Notes: generated by a model not told the origin, from the sequence alone. DNA of 64,000 bases from Corynebacterium vitaeruminis DSM 20294 (GCF_000550805.1 NZ_CP004353.1:868001-932000); one strand, 5' to 3'. Counted from the stretch's first letter, positions 47,856-58,267 are shown. Translations and numbers: made by a program.

Positions 47856-48653
47856 TTAGTTTATCTGGTGTTCTCGCTCGGCGGCGATCGAGGGGAGTAT
47901 GTCTTCATGTCCTGTGATGCGGAAGCTGTTTCCTTTGTGGGTGAAGATTTCCGCGTGGTGGACTATTCGGTCAATCATTGCCGCTGCGATAGTCGCGTCA
48001 CCGAAGCATTCACCCCACCTGGAAAACGGCAGGTTAGATGTCATGATGAGCGAGGCTTTCTCGTATCTGGTCGACACTAGCTGGAAGAACAGGTTGGCGG
48101 CTTCGGCTTCTATGGGGATGTAGCCCACCTCGTCGACGATGATGAGGTCATAACGGCCCAGCTTGGCTAAGAGTTTCGGCAGACTACCTGTGGAGTGGGC
48201 GTGGGTGAGTTGCTGCACCCAGCCGGCTGCGGTATCGAACAGGACTCGGTGGCCGTGCCGTGCAGCGATGACCCCTAGCCCGATGGCCAGGTGGGTTTTC
48301 CCTGTCCCGGGTGGGCCGAGGAAGATGACATTGCAGCCTTGAGCAATCCACGCAGATGTCTCCAACCGGGCGATTTTGGCCCGGTCGATGGCTGGCTGAA
48401 CCATAAAGTCAAAGTCTTCAATAGTCTTGATGTGGGGAAAGCCTGCACGCTTAATCCGTGCCTGCGCCCCTGATGCCTGACGGGCTGAAGCCTCAACAGA
48501 CAAGACAGCGGCTAGGTACTCTTCATAGGTCCACCCACCGTCACGGGCTTGTTCGGCCGTGTCATGGTAGGTGCTGCGGATGCGTGGGGCTTTGAGCACT
48601 GTGGCGATGTGGGCTAGCTCGGCATCGATTTGCTTGTAATTGATGGCGCTCAT
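47856..48653 (-). CDS. istB: IS21 helper ATPase IstB (left copy)
   Basis: 265 aa AAA+ ATPase. Walker A is GPPGTGKT, Walker B LIIVDEVGY, and the sensor segment is LIMTSNLPFSRWG. IstB assembles on target DNA and activates the IstA transposase. It overlaps istA by 4 bp (ATGA). It ends ...SFRITGHEDI where the right copy has SYRIT. Confidence 0.95.
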   Translation of the reverse strand: MSAINYKQIDAELAHIATVLKAPRIRSTYHDTAEQARDGGWTYEEYLAAVLSVEASARQASGAQARIKRAGFPHIKTIEDFDFMVQPAIDRAKIARLETSAWIAQGCNVIFLGPPGTGKTHLAIGLGVIAARHGHRVLFDTAAGWVQQLTHAHSTGSLPKLLAKLGRYDLIIVDEVGYIPIEAEAANLFFQLVSTRYEKASLIMTSNLPFSRWGECFGDATIAAAMIDRIVHHAEIFTHKGNSFRITGHEDILPSIAAEREHQIN

Positions 48654-49870
48654 GCCGAGTACTCCTGCCAGCCGGTCAGTCGGTCATAGACGTTTAAGTC
48701 CGCCGTTTCTACGACAATGTCTCCTAGACGCGGTGTGGGTTGTGCAAGCTGTTGGCGCATCTGTTTCGCCAACCTCTGATGCTGCGGGTCGGTGACCGTG
48801 TGGTTTTTGCCCCACACCCTTTCGTGGTCGGCAACAATCAACCCGGTGCCATCGGTAACTAGTACCCGATCCAGTTGTACAAAGATGGTGACAATCTTGC
48901 CGATGGCTGAAGGCGATACCGAGTACCGATTAGCATCCACAGACACGTAGTAGTTCCTCGGTAACCGTACCTGCCTGGTCAAACCGGTCTGCGGTGGATA
49001 CGGGGGAAGCGGATTCATAGCAGCCTTGTCGACTACCCATCGGTCTACCGGGCGTTGCGCCAAGCTGGCGTGCACACGAGTGTTCGCAATCGTGTCAATC
49101 CACCCATCAAGCTGTGCTTGCGCGTCCTGATGATCGGCAAAGTGCCGGCCGGGGAAAAACGATGTTTTCAGGTACTCGTTGTGGCGTTCGACAATGCCTT
49201 TCGTTTCCGGATCCCTCGGCGGGGCTTGTTTGATGCGCACACCCAACGTGCCGGAAAACCCGACGACCTGATCGACGAGGCGTTTCTGGCCGATGCCGGA
49301 TTCGTGATCCCACAACAGTTGCTTGGGTACTACGCCAAAACGTTGCTGAAGCAACAGCCACATCCCAGACACCAGATCACCGGTTGTCCTAGTGGGAAGA
49401 ACACACGCGGCCATGAACCTGGAATACGATGCCACCATCACCAACACCGGGAACACCCCCGCGTGACCGTGCGTATCGGGGATACCGTCATCGGGGAACA
49501 TGAGGTCACATTGAATCTGCACACCTGGCTTATGGTCGAGGGTATCGACTGGGTCGTGGGGGAGATACTCGGGGCGAATTCGCCGGATGTTTTCCCTAAA
49601 CCACGACATCGAGCCCTGCCAGGCGACGCGCTGTGCGATAACCGTGGCTTTCATATCAGGGACCTCGTCGAGCAAGGCCCTAACGTCCAGTTCCACCTCG
49701 TCAAACGCGGTCTTTTGTGGAGCTCGTTTCGAATACGACGCAGGTGTGTTGCTGGCTAAGGCCCGCTCTACCGTCTTTTTCGCGCAGCCGACTGTTGCTG
49801 CGATCTTGCGAATCGACATGCCATCTTTGCGCAAAATCCTGATCTGCGCCCAATCATCCATGGAAATCAC
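48650..49870 (-). CDS. istA: IS21 transposase IstA (left copy)
   Basis: 406 aa. The N-terminal helix-turn-helix (IRILRKDGMSIRKIAATVGC) precedes the retroviral-type catalytic core: first D in IQCDLMFPDDG, second D in LLWDHESGIG, E in KGIVERHNEYL. The C-terminal beta domain includes YYVSVDANRYSVSP. Intact and likely active. Confidence 0.95.
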   Translation of the reverse strand: MISMDDWAQIRILRKDGMSIRKIAATVGCAKKTVERALASNTPASYSKRAPQKTAFDEVELDVRALLDEVPDMKATVIAQRVAWQGSMSWFRENIRRIRPEYLPHDPVDTLDHKPGVQIQCDLMFPDDGIPDTHGHAGVFPVLVMVASYSRFMAACVLPTRTTGDLVSGMWLLLQQRFGVVPKQLLWDHESGIGQKRLVDQVVGFSGTLGVRIKQAPPRDPETKGIVERHNEYLKTSFFPGRHFADHQDAQAQLDGWIDTIANTRVHASLAQRPVDRWVVDKAAMNPLPPYPPQTGLTRQVRLPRNYYVSVDANRYSVSPSAIGKIVTIFVQLDRVLVTDGTGLIVADHERVWGKNHTVTDPQHQRLAKQMRQQLAQPTPRLGDIVVETADLNVYDRLTGWQEYSA

Positions 49871-50078
49871 CCATCCAATTCTTCTCGGATGGGCTACTTT
49901 TCCACCGTCATTCTTGGACTACTTTTCCACCGTCACTGACAGCATTGATCTTCGGTGCATTCTTGCCATCGTAATCGACTGGGGTTGGCGCAACCTGCGG
50001 TCGAGAGAACCGAAACCCAAGTGGGCCTCGTGATAACGAGCTCCATCGGGCCGTTGGCCACTTTGTAATATTTAGAGC

Positions 50079-50549
50079 ATGGATATTGGATCGCTGGCGG
50101 TTTGGGCTCCATCGATGGTCGGCTGGGTCTTCGCTGGAGTCGGCTGGATCTTTGAACGGAGAGCTTCGAAAAGAGCCGACGAACTTTCGGAGCGACTTGT
50201 CGCGGTGAATAGTGAACTAGCGGAAGCCACAAAGCAGATAGCCGCGCTGCAGCAAGATGAAGCAAACCTATTCAAATGGGAGATTTCGTGGGACACGGCG
50301 GCTCTCTACCGCCTGACAAACAAATCGAAACGGGAGGCAAAAGAAGTCACTTTTAGCTCTAAAGCCCTTGCAAGTTCAAATTCGGTCACAAGCGAGTCCA
50401 TGAAGCCGGGGGATTCACTGACTTTCCATTACGCGCCAGACATGAATTCAGATCCCAACTCCTCGCTGACGTGGGCAAATCAGGCAGGAAAAGTGTACGG
50501 ACGAATCGTGCAGATTAAGCCCAAAGGAACGATCACCCTTGAGGAGTAA
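50079..50549 (+). CDS. Hypothetical protein with N-terminal membrane segment and coiled coil
   Basis: 156 aa. A hydrophobic segment (~8-26) precedes a heptad-rich helix (RASKRADELSERLVAVNSEL to ~60); the rest is predicted beta-rich. The box taatat 7 bp before the ATG fits leaderless expression. It is flanked by IS elements on both sides. I do not recognise the family. Confidence 0.55.
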   Translation: MDIGSLAVWAPSMVGWVFAGVGWIFERRASKRADELSERLVAVNSELAEATKQIAALQQDEANLFKWEISWDTAALYRLTNKSKREAKEVTFSSKALASSNSVTSESMKPGDSLTFHYAPDMNSDPNSSLTWANQAGKVYGRIVQIKPKGTITLEE

Positions 50550-50557
50550 GAATCCTA

Positions 50558-50959
50558 CTACCCAGCCCACCCAACATCCTCGTGAAACTGCCGACGAAAC
50601 GTCATCAGCCACGCCCCATCGGGCTTCGGACGATACTTCTCAAAGCTGCGGAGCTCCTGAATACCAGCCGCAGCGCAGATCGCCGTATCGGGAATGAAAT
50701 CGTTCAGCAGCCCGACGATCCAGGTCACGCGAAGCCTACGCTGCGTGGGGCGCAAACGTCCGCCTGAGTATCCTCGCAGCGTCTTGAGCGCTACACCATC
50801 GGTCGAGCGATCCTTGACCTTCGGACGCAGCACATAATCATTCTTGTTGTTACTTCGGTACTCCTCTAGGTGAAGTGCATCGAATTCACGCATGGGCACG
50901 AGTCTGCCCGCGACATGAATGACCGTGCCGAGACTATTAGTCTCGCTCGGGTGTCGCAA
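50558..50959 (-). pseudogene. Possible C-terminal fragment of a tyrosine recombinase
   Basis: 133 codons. RPTQRRLRVTWIVGLLNDFIP followed by AAAGIQELRSFEKYRP resembles the tail of actinobacterial site-specific integrases (R-x-R..TW..LL then AG). The catalytic N-terminal part is missing, and the beginning abuts the IS21 element near 51020. A remnant of the island's original integrase is plausible, not proven. Confidence 0.35.
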
Positions 50960-51178
50960 ACGGCGGGTACACGGCGGTGTTTGTGGTCTGATTTAAGTAG
51001 GTCAGATTAGCTCGCGAAGAATGCCGTTTCGGTGTAGTTGGTAGGGGTATTCCGCGTAGTTGGTAGGGAGTTTCCGACTAGGTGGTAGGGGCCTTCTTTT
51101 CCGGTCATTGTATAGGTGGCGTTGGCACAATCTGTGCCGACGTGTCATCACCTCTTTATGACCTCAAGGAGGGCCTTC

Positions 51179-52807
51179 ATGGCCAACTTCAAGGACATCA
51201 TGGCAATGTGTTTGGACGGGGCAAGTTATGCTGTCATCTCCGCAGCATTAGGATGCTCGAATCGAGACATTGCCAAAGCCAAGTCACTGATTGCTGACCT
51301 CGCAATCACCAAAGAGTCGTTCGCTCAGCTGGATCCAGGGTTCTTCGACCGGCACTTCAGCGATCATCGCGGGGCTCGACGTGAGCGCTACGACCAGCCG
51401 GATTTCGAAAAGATCGCCAAACGCCTAGCGAACAACAAGCACCTGACTCGTCATAAGCTCTGGATGGACTACATTGCCACCCCGGCCACCCAAGGCGAGT
51501 CCAAATACCAGTACTCCCAATTCTGCGAGCGCCTGCGTGACTACATTCGCACCACCGGCATGACTTCGGTTATCGAACATGATCCTGGTCAAGAACTCTA
51601 CGTCGACTGGGCAGGCGACAAAGTCTCCATCATCGATCAGGCCACCGATACCGTCGGGATGAGAGCCAGCATCTTCGTAGCCATCTGCCCGTATTCTTCA
51701 CTGTTGTTTGTGACCGCAACGGCTAATGAGAGGATGGACAACTGGATTGCCTGTCATGTGAAAGCCTTGGAGTACCTCGGCAAACGCCCTGGCATTATCG
51801 TGCCTGATAACGCGCCGACTGCTACTTATCGGCCGGTGAAGAGCAAAGCCGCCCGGCGTATTCAGCAGCGCTACGCTGACTTCGCTGACTACTACGACAT
51901 CCTGATTGTCCCAGCACGACCGGCGAAGCCTAGGGATAAATCAGCGGTAGAACGCGCCGTCCAACTCGTCTACACGCGCATCCTTGGCTACTTCGACGGC
52001 GTAACCTTCTATAGTCTCGATGAGCTTAATGAGGCTGTCGCCGAGCGGCTCGACGACATCAACATGCACATGCCCAGGCCAGATGGGCTGACCCGGCGTG
52101 AGCTTTTTGATGCCGATGAAGCGCCCATGATGCGCGACCTTCCTGACACCCCATTTGCGGAAGTATCCTGGCGCCACGTCAAAGTCGATCGCAACTGGCA
52201 CATTTGCTGCGACTACCAGTACTATTCCGTACCTTTCCAGTACATCGGTAAGACTCTGCGGGCACGGTTGACCAACAGCCTGGTCAGTATCTTCGACGGT
52301 GACGAACTGATTGCAGAACACAGCCGCATGCATGGCTTTAAGTACCGCTATTCCACGGACCCAGCGCACACCCCAGACAAGGAGATTACTGGGGTGAAAC
52401 CGCTGACCCGCGATGAGCTTTCTACCCGGGCTTCCTCGTTTGGGCCGGCGACGATGAAGGTCATCGCCATGATCTTGGAACGCAATGCCAAAGCCGTACC
52501 TCGCGGACTGCACATGGCTCGTAACGTACTCGTCAAGCTGGGCAACAAGCACAACAAGACCACCTTAGAGCCTGCCTGCCAGCAAGTTCTTGACCATAAC
52601 CTCGCACCAAACATGCAGGTTATCGCCCGTATTCAAAGCGATATAGCCCGCAACGATCGCACCTTCGACAACACATCAGCAGCCCCGACCGATCAAGCAG
52701 CTCACTCGCGCACTGTTGATATCACAGCCATCCCGGATGCGGTGTACCTGCGCCCGGCAAGCCACTACGACACACCAAAGAAGACCCCGAAGAAGAAGGA
52801 GGACTAA
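51179..52807 (+). CDS. istA: IS21-family transposase IstA (second type)
   Basis: 542 aa. The catalytic core shows D (LYVDWAGD), D (IVPDNAPT) and E (DKSAVERAV). The N-terminal helix-turn-helix is DGASYAVISAALGCSNRD. The ATG at 51179 has an excellent aaggaggg 5 bp upstream; frames open from 51116 are longer. istB follows after 6 bp. The basic C-terminus ends KKTPKKKED. Confidence 0.92.
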   Translation: MANFKDIMAMCLDGASYAVISAALGCSNRDIAKAKSLIADLAITKESFAQLDPGFFDRHFSDHRGARRERYDQPDFEKIAKRLANNKHLTRHKLWMDYIATPATQGESKYQYSQFCERLRDYIRTTGMTSVIEHDPGQELYVDWAGDKVSIIDQATDTVGMRASIFVAICPYSSLLFVTATANERMDNWIACHVKALEYLGKRPGIIVPDNAPTATYRPVKSKAARRIQQRYADFADYYDILIVPARPAKPRDKSAVERAVQLVYTRILGYFDGVTFYSLDELNEAVAERLDDINMHMPRPDGLTRRELFDADEAPMMRDLPDTPFAEVSWRHVKVDRNWHICCDYQYYSVPFQYIGKTLRARLTNSLVSIFDGDELIAEHSRMHGFKYRYSTDPAHTPDKEITGVKPLTRDELSTRASSFGPATMKVIAMILERNAKAVPRGLHMARNVLVKLGNKHNKTTLEPACQQVLDHNLAPNMQVIARIQSDIARNDRTFDNTSAAPTDQAAHSRTVDITAIPDAVYLRPASHYDTPKKTPKKKED

Positions 52808-52813
52808 GCCATC

Positions 52814-53581
52814 ATGACCACCATCACCCTTGACGATGATATTCGTGCAACACTGCGCAAACTGAGGCTTTCGACCTTCGCTGACATCTTCTTTAACCTT
52901 GCCGCCGCCGATGAAACCAACACCGCACTACCTGAGGAGATCTTCCTCAAGGCTGTAGAAGAAACCGCGACCAAGCGTCGGCAGAACAACATCACCAAAG
53001 CCATTGCCCAGGCAAAGTTCCGGTACCCCGGTGCTACGCTGACCGAACTCATCAACCCTGATGAACGAGGACTGAACTTACGCCAGCTCAAGCGGATGGC
53101 CGCAACTCCGTGGCGCGATCAACCATCCAACGTGCATGTACTTGCCCCGACAGGTGCCGGCAAAACCTACATTGCCTGTGCCATTGGCGTTGCCGCCTGT
53201 CAGGCTGACTACAGCGTCGCTTACTATCGACTGGATCAGCTCGTCGATGAATTAGCGGCCTTCTCGCCAGCAGATGATCGTTATGTAGCCAAAATGCGCC
53301 GACTACAAAACATTGATGTGCTCATCCTCGATGATTTCCTGACCATAGGAATCAACCAGCGCGGACAAGAAGACCTAACCAAGATCATATTCGACCGCGA
53401 TGGCAGACTACCGACCATCATCGTTTCCCAGACAACCGCCGCCTACTGGATCAAAAAGCTGCCCGACCCCGTCGGCGCGGACTCGCTGGTTAGCAGACTC
53501 AACGCCGGACAACGCATCGAACTCGGTGACTATGACATGCGCCAGCACCTCGCAAGCACCGTACGCGGTACAGCCGAATAA
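52814..53581 (+). CDS. istB: IS21-family helper ATPase IstB (second type)
   Basis: 255 aa. Walker A LAPTGAGKTYIA, Walker B DVLILDDFL, and the sensor region IIVSQTTAAYW. It is the partner of the transposase directly upstream. Confidence 0.93.
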   Translation: MTTITLDDDIRATLRKLRLSTFADIFFNLAAADETNTALPEEIFLKAVEETATKRRQNNITKAIAQAKFRYPGATLTELINPDERGLNLRQLKRMAATPWRDQPSNVHVLAPTGAGKTYIACAIGVAACQADYSVAYYRLDQLVDELAAFSPADDRYVAKMRRLQNIDVLILDDFLTIGINQRGQEDLTKIIFDRDGRLPTIIVSQTTAAYWIKKLPDPVGADSLVSRLNAGQRIELGDYDMRQHLASTVRGTAE

Positions 53582-53704
53582 CCGATCACACGAACGACTC
53601 GGCAACTAGCACCTAAAGGGACTGGTTGCCGAGCCCTACCACTTCGCCGGAAACCGGCCCTACCAACGGCCCGTAACACCCCTACCAACAAGCCGCACCC
53701 AGCA

Positions 53705-55194
53705 AAGAAGGCCATTTTAGCGGCTGGTTTTAGGCCATTTTGGCTCCGAGAATTAGGCCACCTCATTTTTGTAGGTAGTTGCTGATTGTTTTCGGTGACT
53801 GTTTTTCTTTTGCTCGTTTCCAGCGACGGCGGAATCCGATGGCCAATATCTGTGATCATTGTGGGCACATGAAAGGGCCATAGCTTAACGTCGCTGGTTG
53901 TTAGGTTCTTTTCTAGAAGCACTCTCTCTTACCAAAACGCTTCTGGGAAGGAACGGAAAGGTCCATGACGTTGACTATGACCCAGGTCGAACGTATCAGA
54001 ATATTGGCAGATGATCACGAGATGTCCCAACGCGCAATCGCGCGCGAGTTGGGAATTTCACGTGACACGGTGAAGAAGTACCTTGATGCGGATGATTTCT
54101 CACCACAGCGCCCACCGGCTAAACACCAACCAGGTGCGAAAGTACTAGGAGCGCATCTGCAAGCAGTGATTGAAGCATGGCTGGAACAAGATCTTGCTCG
54201 CCCTCGTAAACAACGCCATACCGCGAAAAGAATCTTTGATCGCCTCGTAGACGAATACGGGTATCAGCATTCCTATAATCCAGTGCACCGTTTTGTTAAA
54301 ACATGGAAAGATGAACACCGCGCACCATCTAAAGGTTTTGCCCCTCGTGTACCTATTGCTGGAACTGCGGAAGTAGATTTCGGCCAAGCGGAAGTCATTA
54401 TTGCTGGTGAACCTGTCACCGCTCATATGTTGGCAGTATCGTTTCCGTATTCCAATATGCGGTTTGGACAGCTATTTTACGGTGAAACCGCTGAGTGTGT
54501 TGTCACAGGCTTGATGAACATCTGTGACCTGATCGGTGGTGTACCGCATGAGATGGTCTTTGATAACGCCACCGGCATCGGCAGAAGGATCTGCGACAAA
54601 GTCATCACCAGTGAACTGTTTTCCAGGTTTCGTGTGCACTACCGCACCAAAGCTAGGTTCTGCAATCCTGCATCAGGACATGAAAAAGGCAACGTAGAAA
54701 ACGCTGTTGGCTTCCTACGCCGCAATCTCCTAGTACCTGTGCCGCAAGGAACAAGTCTGAAAGAGCTCAACGATGCCTTCTTCACCGGATCAATCAGGTT
54801 CGGTGACGAAATCCACTACCGGCACAAAGTCGCGATCAAGGACCTATTTGATGCCGACAAGCAGGCCCTACTTTCGCTGCCAACCCACCCGTTTATGGCT
54901 GTAACCTACCGCAACTGTGTCCCCGACAAGACCGGTGTCATCACCATTGATAACAATCGCTACCTAGTAGGCCCATCGTTTGCTAGGCGGAAACTGCTGG
55001 CCGAAGTATCTGCGGACCTTGTGACCGTACTAGATGAGAAACACCATCCGATCCTGTCCCTTCCTAGGCGCTTTGGCACGCATCCTGAATTGGTGTACTC
55101 ACCCGCATCACTTCTTCCGCTACTGAAGGTGAAACCAGGTGCGTGGGCACAATCACCAATCCGTAAGGATATTCCAGATATCTTGAAACAATGG
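53705..55194 (+). mobile_element. IS21-family element of a third type, truncated
   Basis: The left end carries three spaced repeats of ggccatttt/ggccacctc near 53711-53765. istA starts at 53965 and is cut at 55194 by the right copy of the 2152-bp IS21 element. istB and the right end are absent. Coordinates of the left end are approximate. Confidence 0.75.
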
Positions 55195-55203
55195 TGTCAG
55201 TGA
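53965..55203 (+). pseudogene. IS21-family transposase IstA (third type), 3' truncated
   Basis: 412 codons remain. The N-terminal helix-turn-helix is MSQRAIARELGISRDTVKKY; the core has D (AEVDFGQAE), D (MVFDNATG) and E (KGNVENAVGFLRR). The last codons and the stop (CAG TGA) come from the inserted IS21 copy. Probably inactive because the C-terminal domain and istB are lost. Confidence 0.85.
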
Positions 55204-55265
55204 CGGTGGAAAAGTAGCCCAAGAATGACGGTGGAAAAGTAGCCCATCCGAGAAGAATTGGATGG

Positions 55266-56486
55266 GTGATTTCCATGGATGATTGGGCGCAGATCAGGAT
55301 TTTGCGCAAAGATGGCATGTCGATTCGCAAGATCGCAGCAACAGTCGGCTGCGCGAAAAAGACGGTAGAGCGGGCCTTAGCCAGCAACACACCTGCGTCG
55401 TATTCGAAACGAGCTCCACAAAAGACCGCGTTTGACGAGGTGGAACTGGACGTTAGGGCCTTGCTCGACGAGGTCCCTGATATGAAAGCCACGGTTATCG
55501 CACAGCGCGTCGCCTGGCAGGGCTCGATGTCGTGGTTTAGGGAAAACATCCGACGAATCCGCCCCGAGTATCTCCCCCACGACCCAGTCGATACCCTCGA
55601 CCATAAGCCAGGTGTGCAGATTCAATGTGACCTCATGTTCCCCGATGACGGTATCCCCGATACGCACGGTCACGCGGGGGTGTTCCCGGTGTTGGTGATG
55701 GTGGCATCGTATTCCAGGTTCATGGCCGCGTGTGTTCTTCCCACTAGGACAACCGGTGATCTGGTGTCTGGGATGTGGCTGTTGCTTCAGCAACGTTTTG
55801 GCGTAGTACCCAAGCAACTGTTGTGGGATCACGAATCCGGCATCGGCCAGAAACGCCTCGTCGATCAGGTCGTCGGGTTTTCCGGCACGTTGGGTGTGCG
55901 CATCAAACAAGCCCCGCCGAGGGATCCGGAAACGAAAGGCATTGTCGAACGCCACAACGAGTACCTGAAAACATCGTTTTTCCCCGGCCGGCACTTTGCC
56001 GATCATCAGGACGCGCAAGCACAGCTTGATGGGTGGATTGACACGATTGCGAACACTCGTGTGCACGCCAGCTTGGCGCAACGCCCGGTAGACCGATGGG
56101 TAGTCGACAAGGCTGCTATGAATCCGCTTCCCCCGTATCCACCGCAGACCGGTTTGACCAGGCAGGTACGGTTACCCAGGAACTACTACGTGTCTGTGGA
56201 CGCTAATCGGTACTCGGTATCGCCTTCAGCCATCGGCAAGATTGTCACCATCTTTGTACAACTCGATCGGGTACTAGTTACCGATGGCACCGGGTTGATT
56301 GTTGCCGACCACGAAAGGGTGTGGGGCAAAAACCACACGGTCACCGACCCGCAGCATCAGAGGTTGGCGAAACAGATGCGCCAACAGCTTGCACAACCCA
56401 CACCGCGTCTAGGAGACATTGTCGTAGAAACGGCGGACTTAAACGTCTATGACCGACTGACCGGCTGGCAGGAGTACTCGGCATGA
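55266..56486 (+). CDS. istA: IS21 transposase IstA (right copy)
   Basis: 406 aa with no amino acid difference from the left copy noticed. DDE residues as there. Intact. Confidence 0.95.
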   Translation: MISMDDWAQIRILRKDGMSIRKIAATVGCAKKTVERALASNTPASYSKRAPQKTAFDEVELDVRALLDEVPDMKATVIAQRVAWQGSMSWFRENIRRIRPEYLPHDPVDTLDHKPGVQIQCDLMFPDDGIPDTHGHAGVFPVLVMVASYSRFMAACVLPTRTTGDLVSGMWLLLQQRFGVVPKQLLWDHESGIGQKRLVDQVVGFSGTLGVRIKQAPPRDPETKGIVERHNEYLKTSFFPGRHFADHQDAQAQLDGWIDTIANTRVHASLAQRPVDRWVVDKAAMNPLPPYPPQTGLTRQVRLPRNYYVSVDANRYSVSPSAIGKIVTIFVQLDRVLVTDGTGLIVADHERVWGKNHTVTDPQHQRLAKQMRQQLAQPTPRLGDIVVETADLNVYDRLTGWQEYSA

Positions 56487-57280
56487 GCGCCATCAATTAC
56501 AAGCAAATCGATGCCGAGCTAGCCCACATCGCCACAGTGCTCAAAGCCCCACGCATCCGCAGCACCTACCATGACACGGCCGAACAAGCCCGTGACGGTG
56601 GGTGGACCTATGAAGAGTACCTAGCCGCTGTCTTGTCTGTTGAGGCTTCAGCCCGTCAGGCATCAGGGGCGCAGGCACGGATTAAGCGTGCAGGCTTTCC
56701 CCACATCAAGACTATTGAAGACTTTGACTTTATGGTTCAGCCAGCCATCGACCGGGCCAAAATCGCCCGGTTGGAGACATCTGCGTGGATTGCTCAAGGC
56801 TGCAATGTCATCTTCCTCGGCCCACCCGGGACAGGGAAAACCCACCTGGCCATCGGGCTAGGGGTCATCGCTGCACGGCACGGCCACCGAGTCCTGTTCG
56901 ATACCGCAGCCGGCTGGGTGCAGCAACTCACCCACGCCCACTCCACAGGTAGTCTGCCGAAACTCTTAGCCAAGCTGGGCCGTTATGACCTCATCATCGT
57001 CGACGAGGTGGGCTACATCCCCATAGAAGCCGAAGCCGCCAACCTGTTCTTCCAGCTAGTGTCGACCAGATACGAGAAAGCCTCGCTCATCATGACATCT
57101 AACCTGCCGTTTTCCAGGTGGGGTGAATGCTTCGGTGACGCGACTATCGCAGCGGCAATGATTGACCGAATAGTCCACCACGCGGAAATCTTCACCCACA
57201 AAGGAAACAGCTACCGCATCACAGGACATGAAGACATACTCCCCTCGATCGCCGCCGAGCGAGAACACCAGATAAACTAA
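56483..57280 (+). CDS. istB: IS21 helper ATPase IstB (right copy)
   Basis: 265 aa, intact; the sole difference seen from the left copy is Y for F in NSYRITGHEDI. It overlaps istA by 4 bp. Confidence 0.95.
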   Translation: MSAINYKQIDAELAHIATVLKAPRIRSTYHDTAEQARDGGWTYEEYLAAVLSVEASARQASGAQARIKRAGFPHIKTIEDFDFMVQPAIDRAKIARLETSAWIAQGCNVIFLGPPGTGKTHLAIGLGVIAARHGHRVLFDTAAGWVQQLTHAHSTGSLPKLLAKLGRYDLIIVDEVGYIPIEAEAANLFFQLVSTRYEKASLIMTSNLPFSRWGECFGDATIAAAMIDRIVHHAEIFTHKGNSYRITGHEDILPSIAAEREHQIN

Positions 57281-57346
57281 CCACACACAAAAACTGGGCT
57301 ACATTTCAACCGTCGAAACTGGGCTACATTTCAACCGCCGCTGACA

Positions 57347-58267
57347 TGCGGTGTAGACCTTTTTCAACGCTGCAGATACGGCCCTACGATCCCCGTAGGA
57401 AACCCACCTATTTGCCGCCCTGATCAGGTGCACGATACACGTTTGAACCATGGACCCAGGCCAGGTGGATTCCACGGCTTCTGGTAGGCCTGTAAGCCCG
57501 TCGCAGCAGACGATGAAGACATCTTTGACACCGCGGTTAGCGAGGTTGGAACACACCTGGGCCCACAACGATGCTCCTTCCTCCTTGGCGATCCACAAGC
57601 CCAGGATGTGCTTGATTCCTTCGAGATCCACTCCGATGGCCATGTACGCAGACTTGTTGATCACACGGCCCCCATCACGGACCTTGATTCGCAACGCGTC
57701 AAGGAAGATGACTGGGTAGAACTCATCCAACTGGCGGTTTTGCCACACCATGACTTCATCAAGTACGGCGTCGGTAATCGCCGAGATTGTCTCGTGGGAG
57801 ATATCCACACCCATCGTGGTGGCGAGATGATGCTGGATATCACGGATTGTCATGCCACCTGCGTACAAGCTGATGATCAGATCATCGATATCGGTTAAAC
57901 GCCTCGAGCCTTTCGGCACCATCGTGGGGACAAACGTGCCAGCTCTGTCTCTTGGGACGTCCACGGTGACCGGCCCGTAGTTCGAGTCAATGGTCTTCGG
58001 GTAGCTGCCGTTTCGGTGATTATCCGTACCGACAGCGGCTTTACCGTCTCGATCACCAGCCTGATACCCCAGGTAGGCATCCATTTCAGCGTTCAAACCC
58101 CTTGTAATCGAGGCCTGTAACATGCCTCGAACTAGGTCGTTCGCATCAGTGGTAGAGGTACCGAGCTCATCAATCAACTTCGCGATTTCTGGGTTAGCAA
58201 GCAGCTTCTGCTCGATTGCATCAATCTTGGCCTTATCGGCTGGGTCTCGTCGTGCCACAGTCATCAT
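57347..58267 (-). pseudogene. IS256-family transposase, 3' truncated
   Basis: About 307 codons of a usual ~400-430. Present are the family opening (NDLVRGMLQASITRGLNAEM), the first D in YPVIFLDALRIKV and the second D in VFIVCCDGLTGLPEAV. The catalytic E region is missing. The frame continues into the IS21 end (to 57299), producing a fusion tail, so it cannot be functional. Confidence 0.88.

Larger units (their letters stand above)
47790..49941 (-). mobile_element. IS21-family element, left copy (complete)
   Basis: 2152 bp with ends TGTCAG...CTGACA, internal subterminal repeats (cggttgaaatgtagccc at the istB end, gacggtggaaaagtagccc-type at the istA end) and flanking 6-bp duplications gcattg. 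It carries istA and istB, overlapping by 4 bp. It is a near-perfect inverted copy of 55195-57346; three substitutions were noticed (two synonymous in istA, one F/Y change in istB). Confidence 0.95.
51022..53700 (+). mobile_element. IS21-family element of a second type
   Basis: istA and istB on the plus strand. Both ends have repeated ggtagggg-type motifs: gtagttggtagggg (51033), gtagttggtaggg (51057) and ggtggtaggg (51080) on the left, and the inverse ccctaccaac-type series at ~53635-53690 on the right. Exact ends and target duplications were not resolved, so coordinates are approximate. Unrelated to the 2152-bp IS21 copies except by family. Confidence 0.85.
55195..57346 (+). mobile_element. 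IS21-family element, right copy (inverted relative to the left copy)
   Basis: 2152 bp, TGTCAG...CTGACA, nearly identical to 47790-49941 but in opposite orientation. Unlike the left copy it has no matching target duplication: the left flank is ...acaatgg (truncated IS21), the right flank tgcggtg... (truncated IS256). A deletion or recombination event next to it is therefore likely. Confidence 0.95.
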
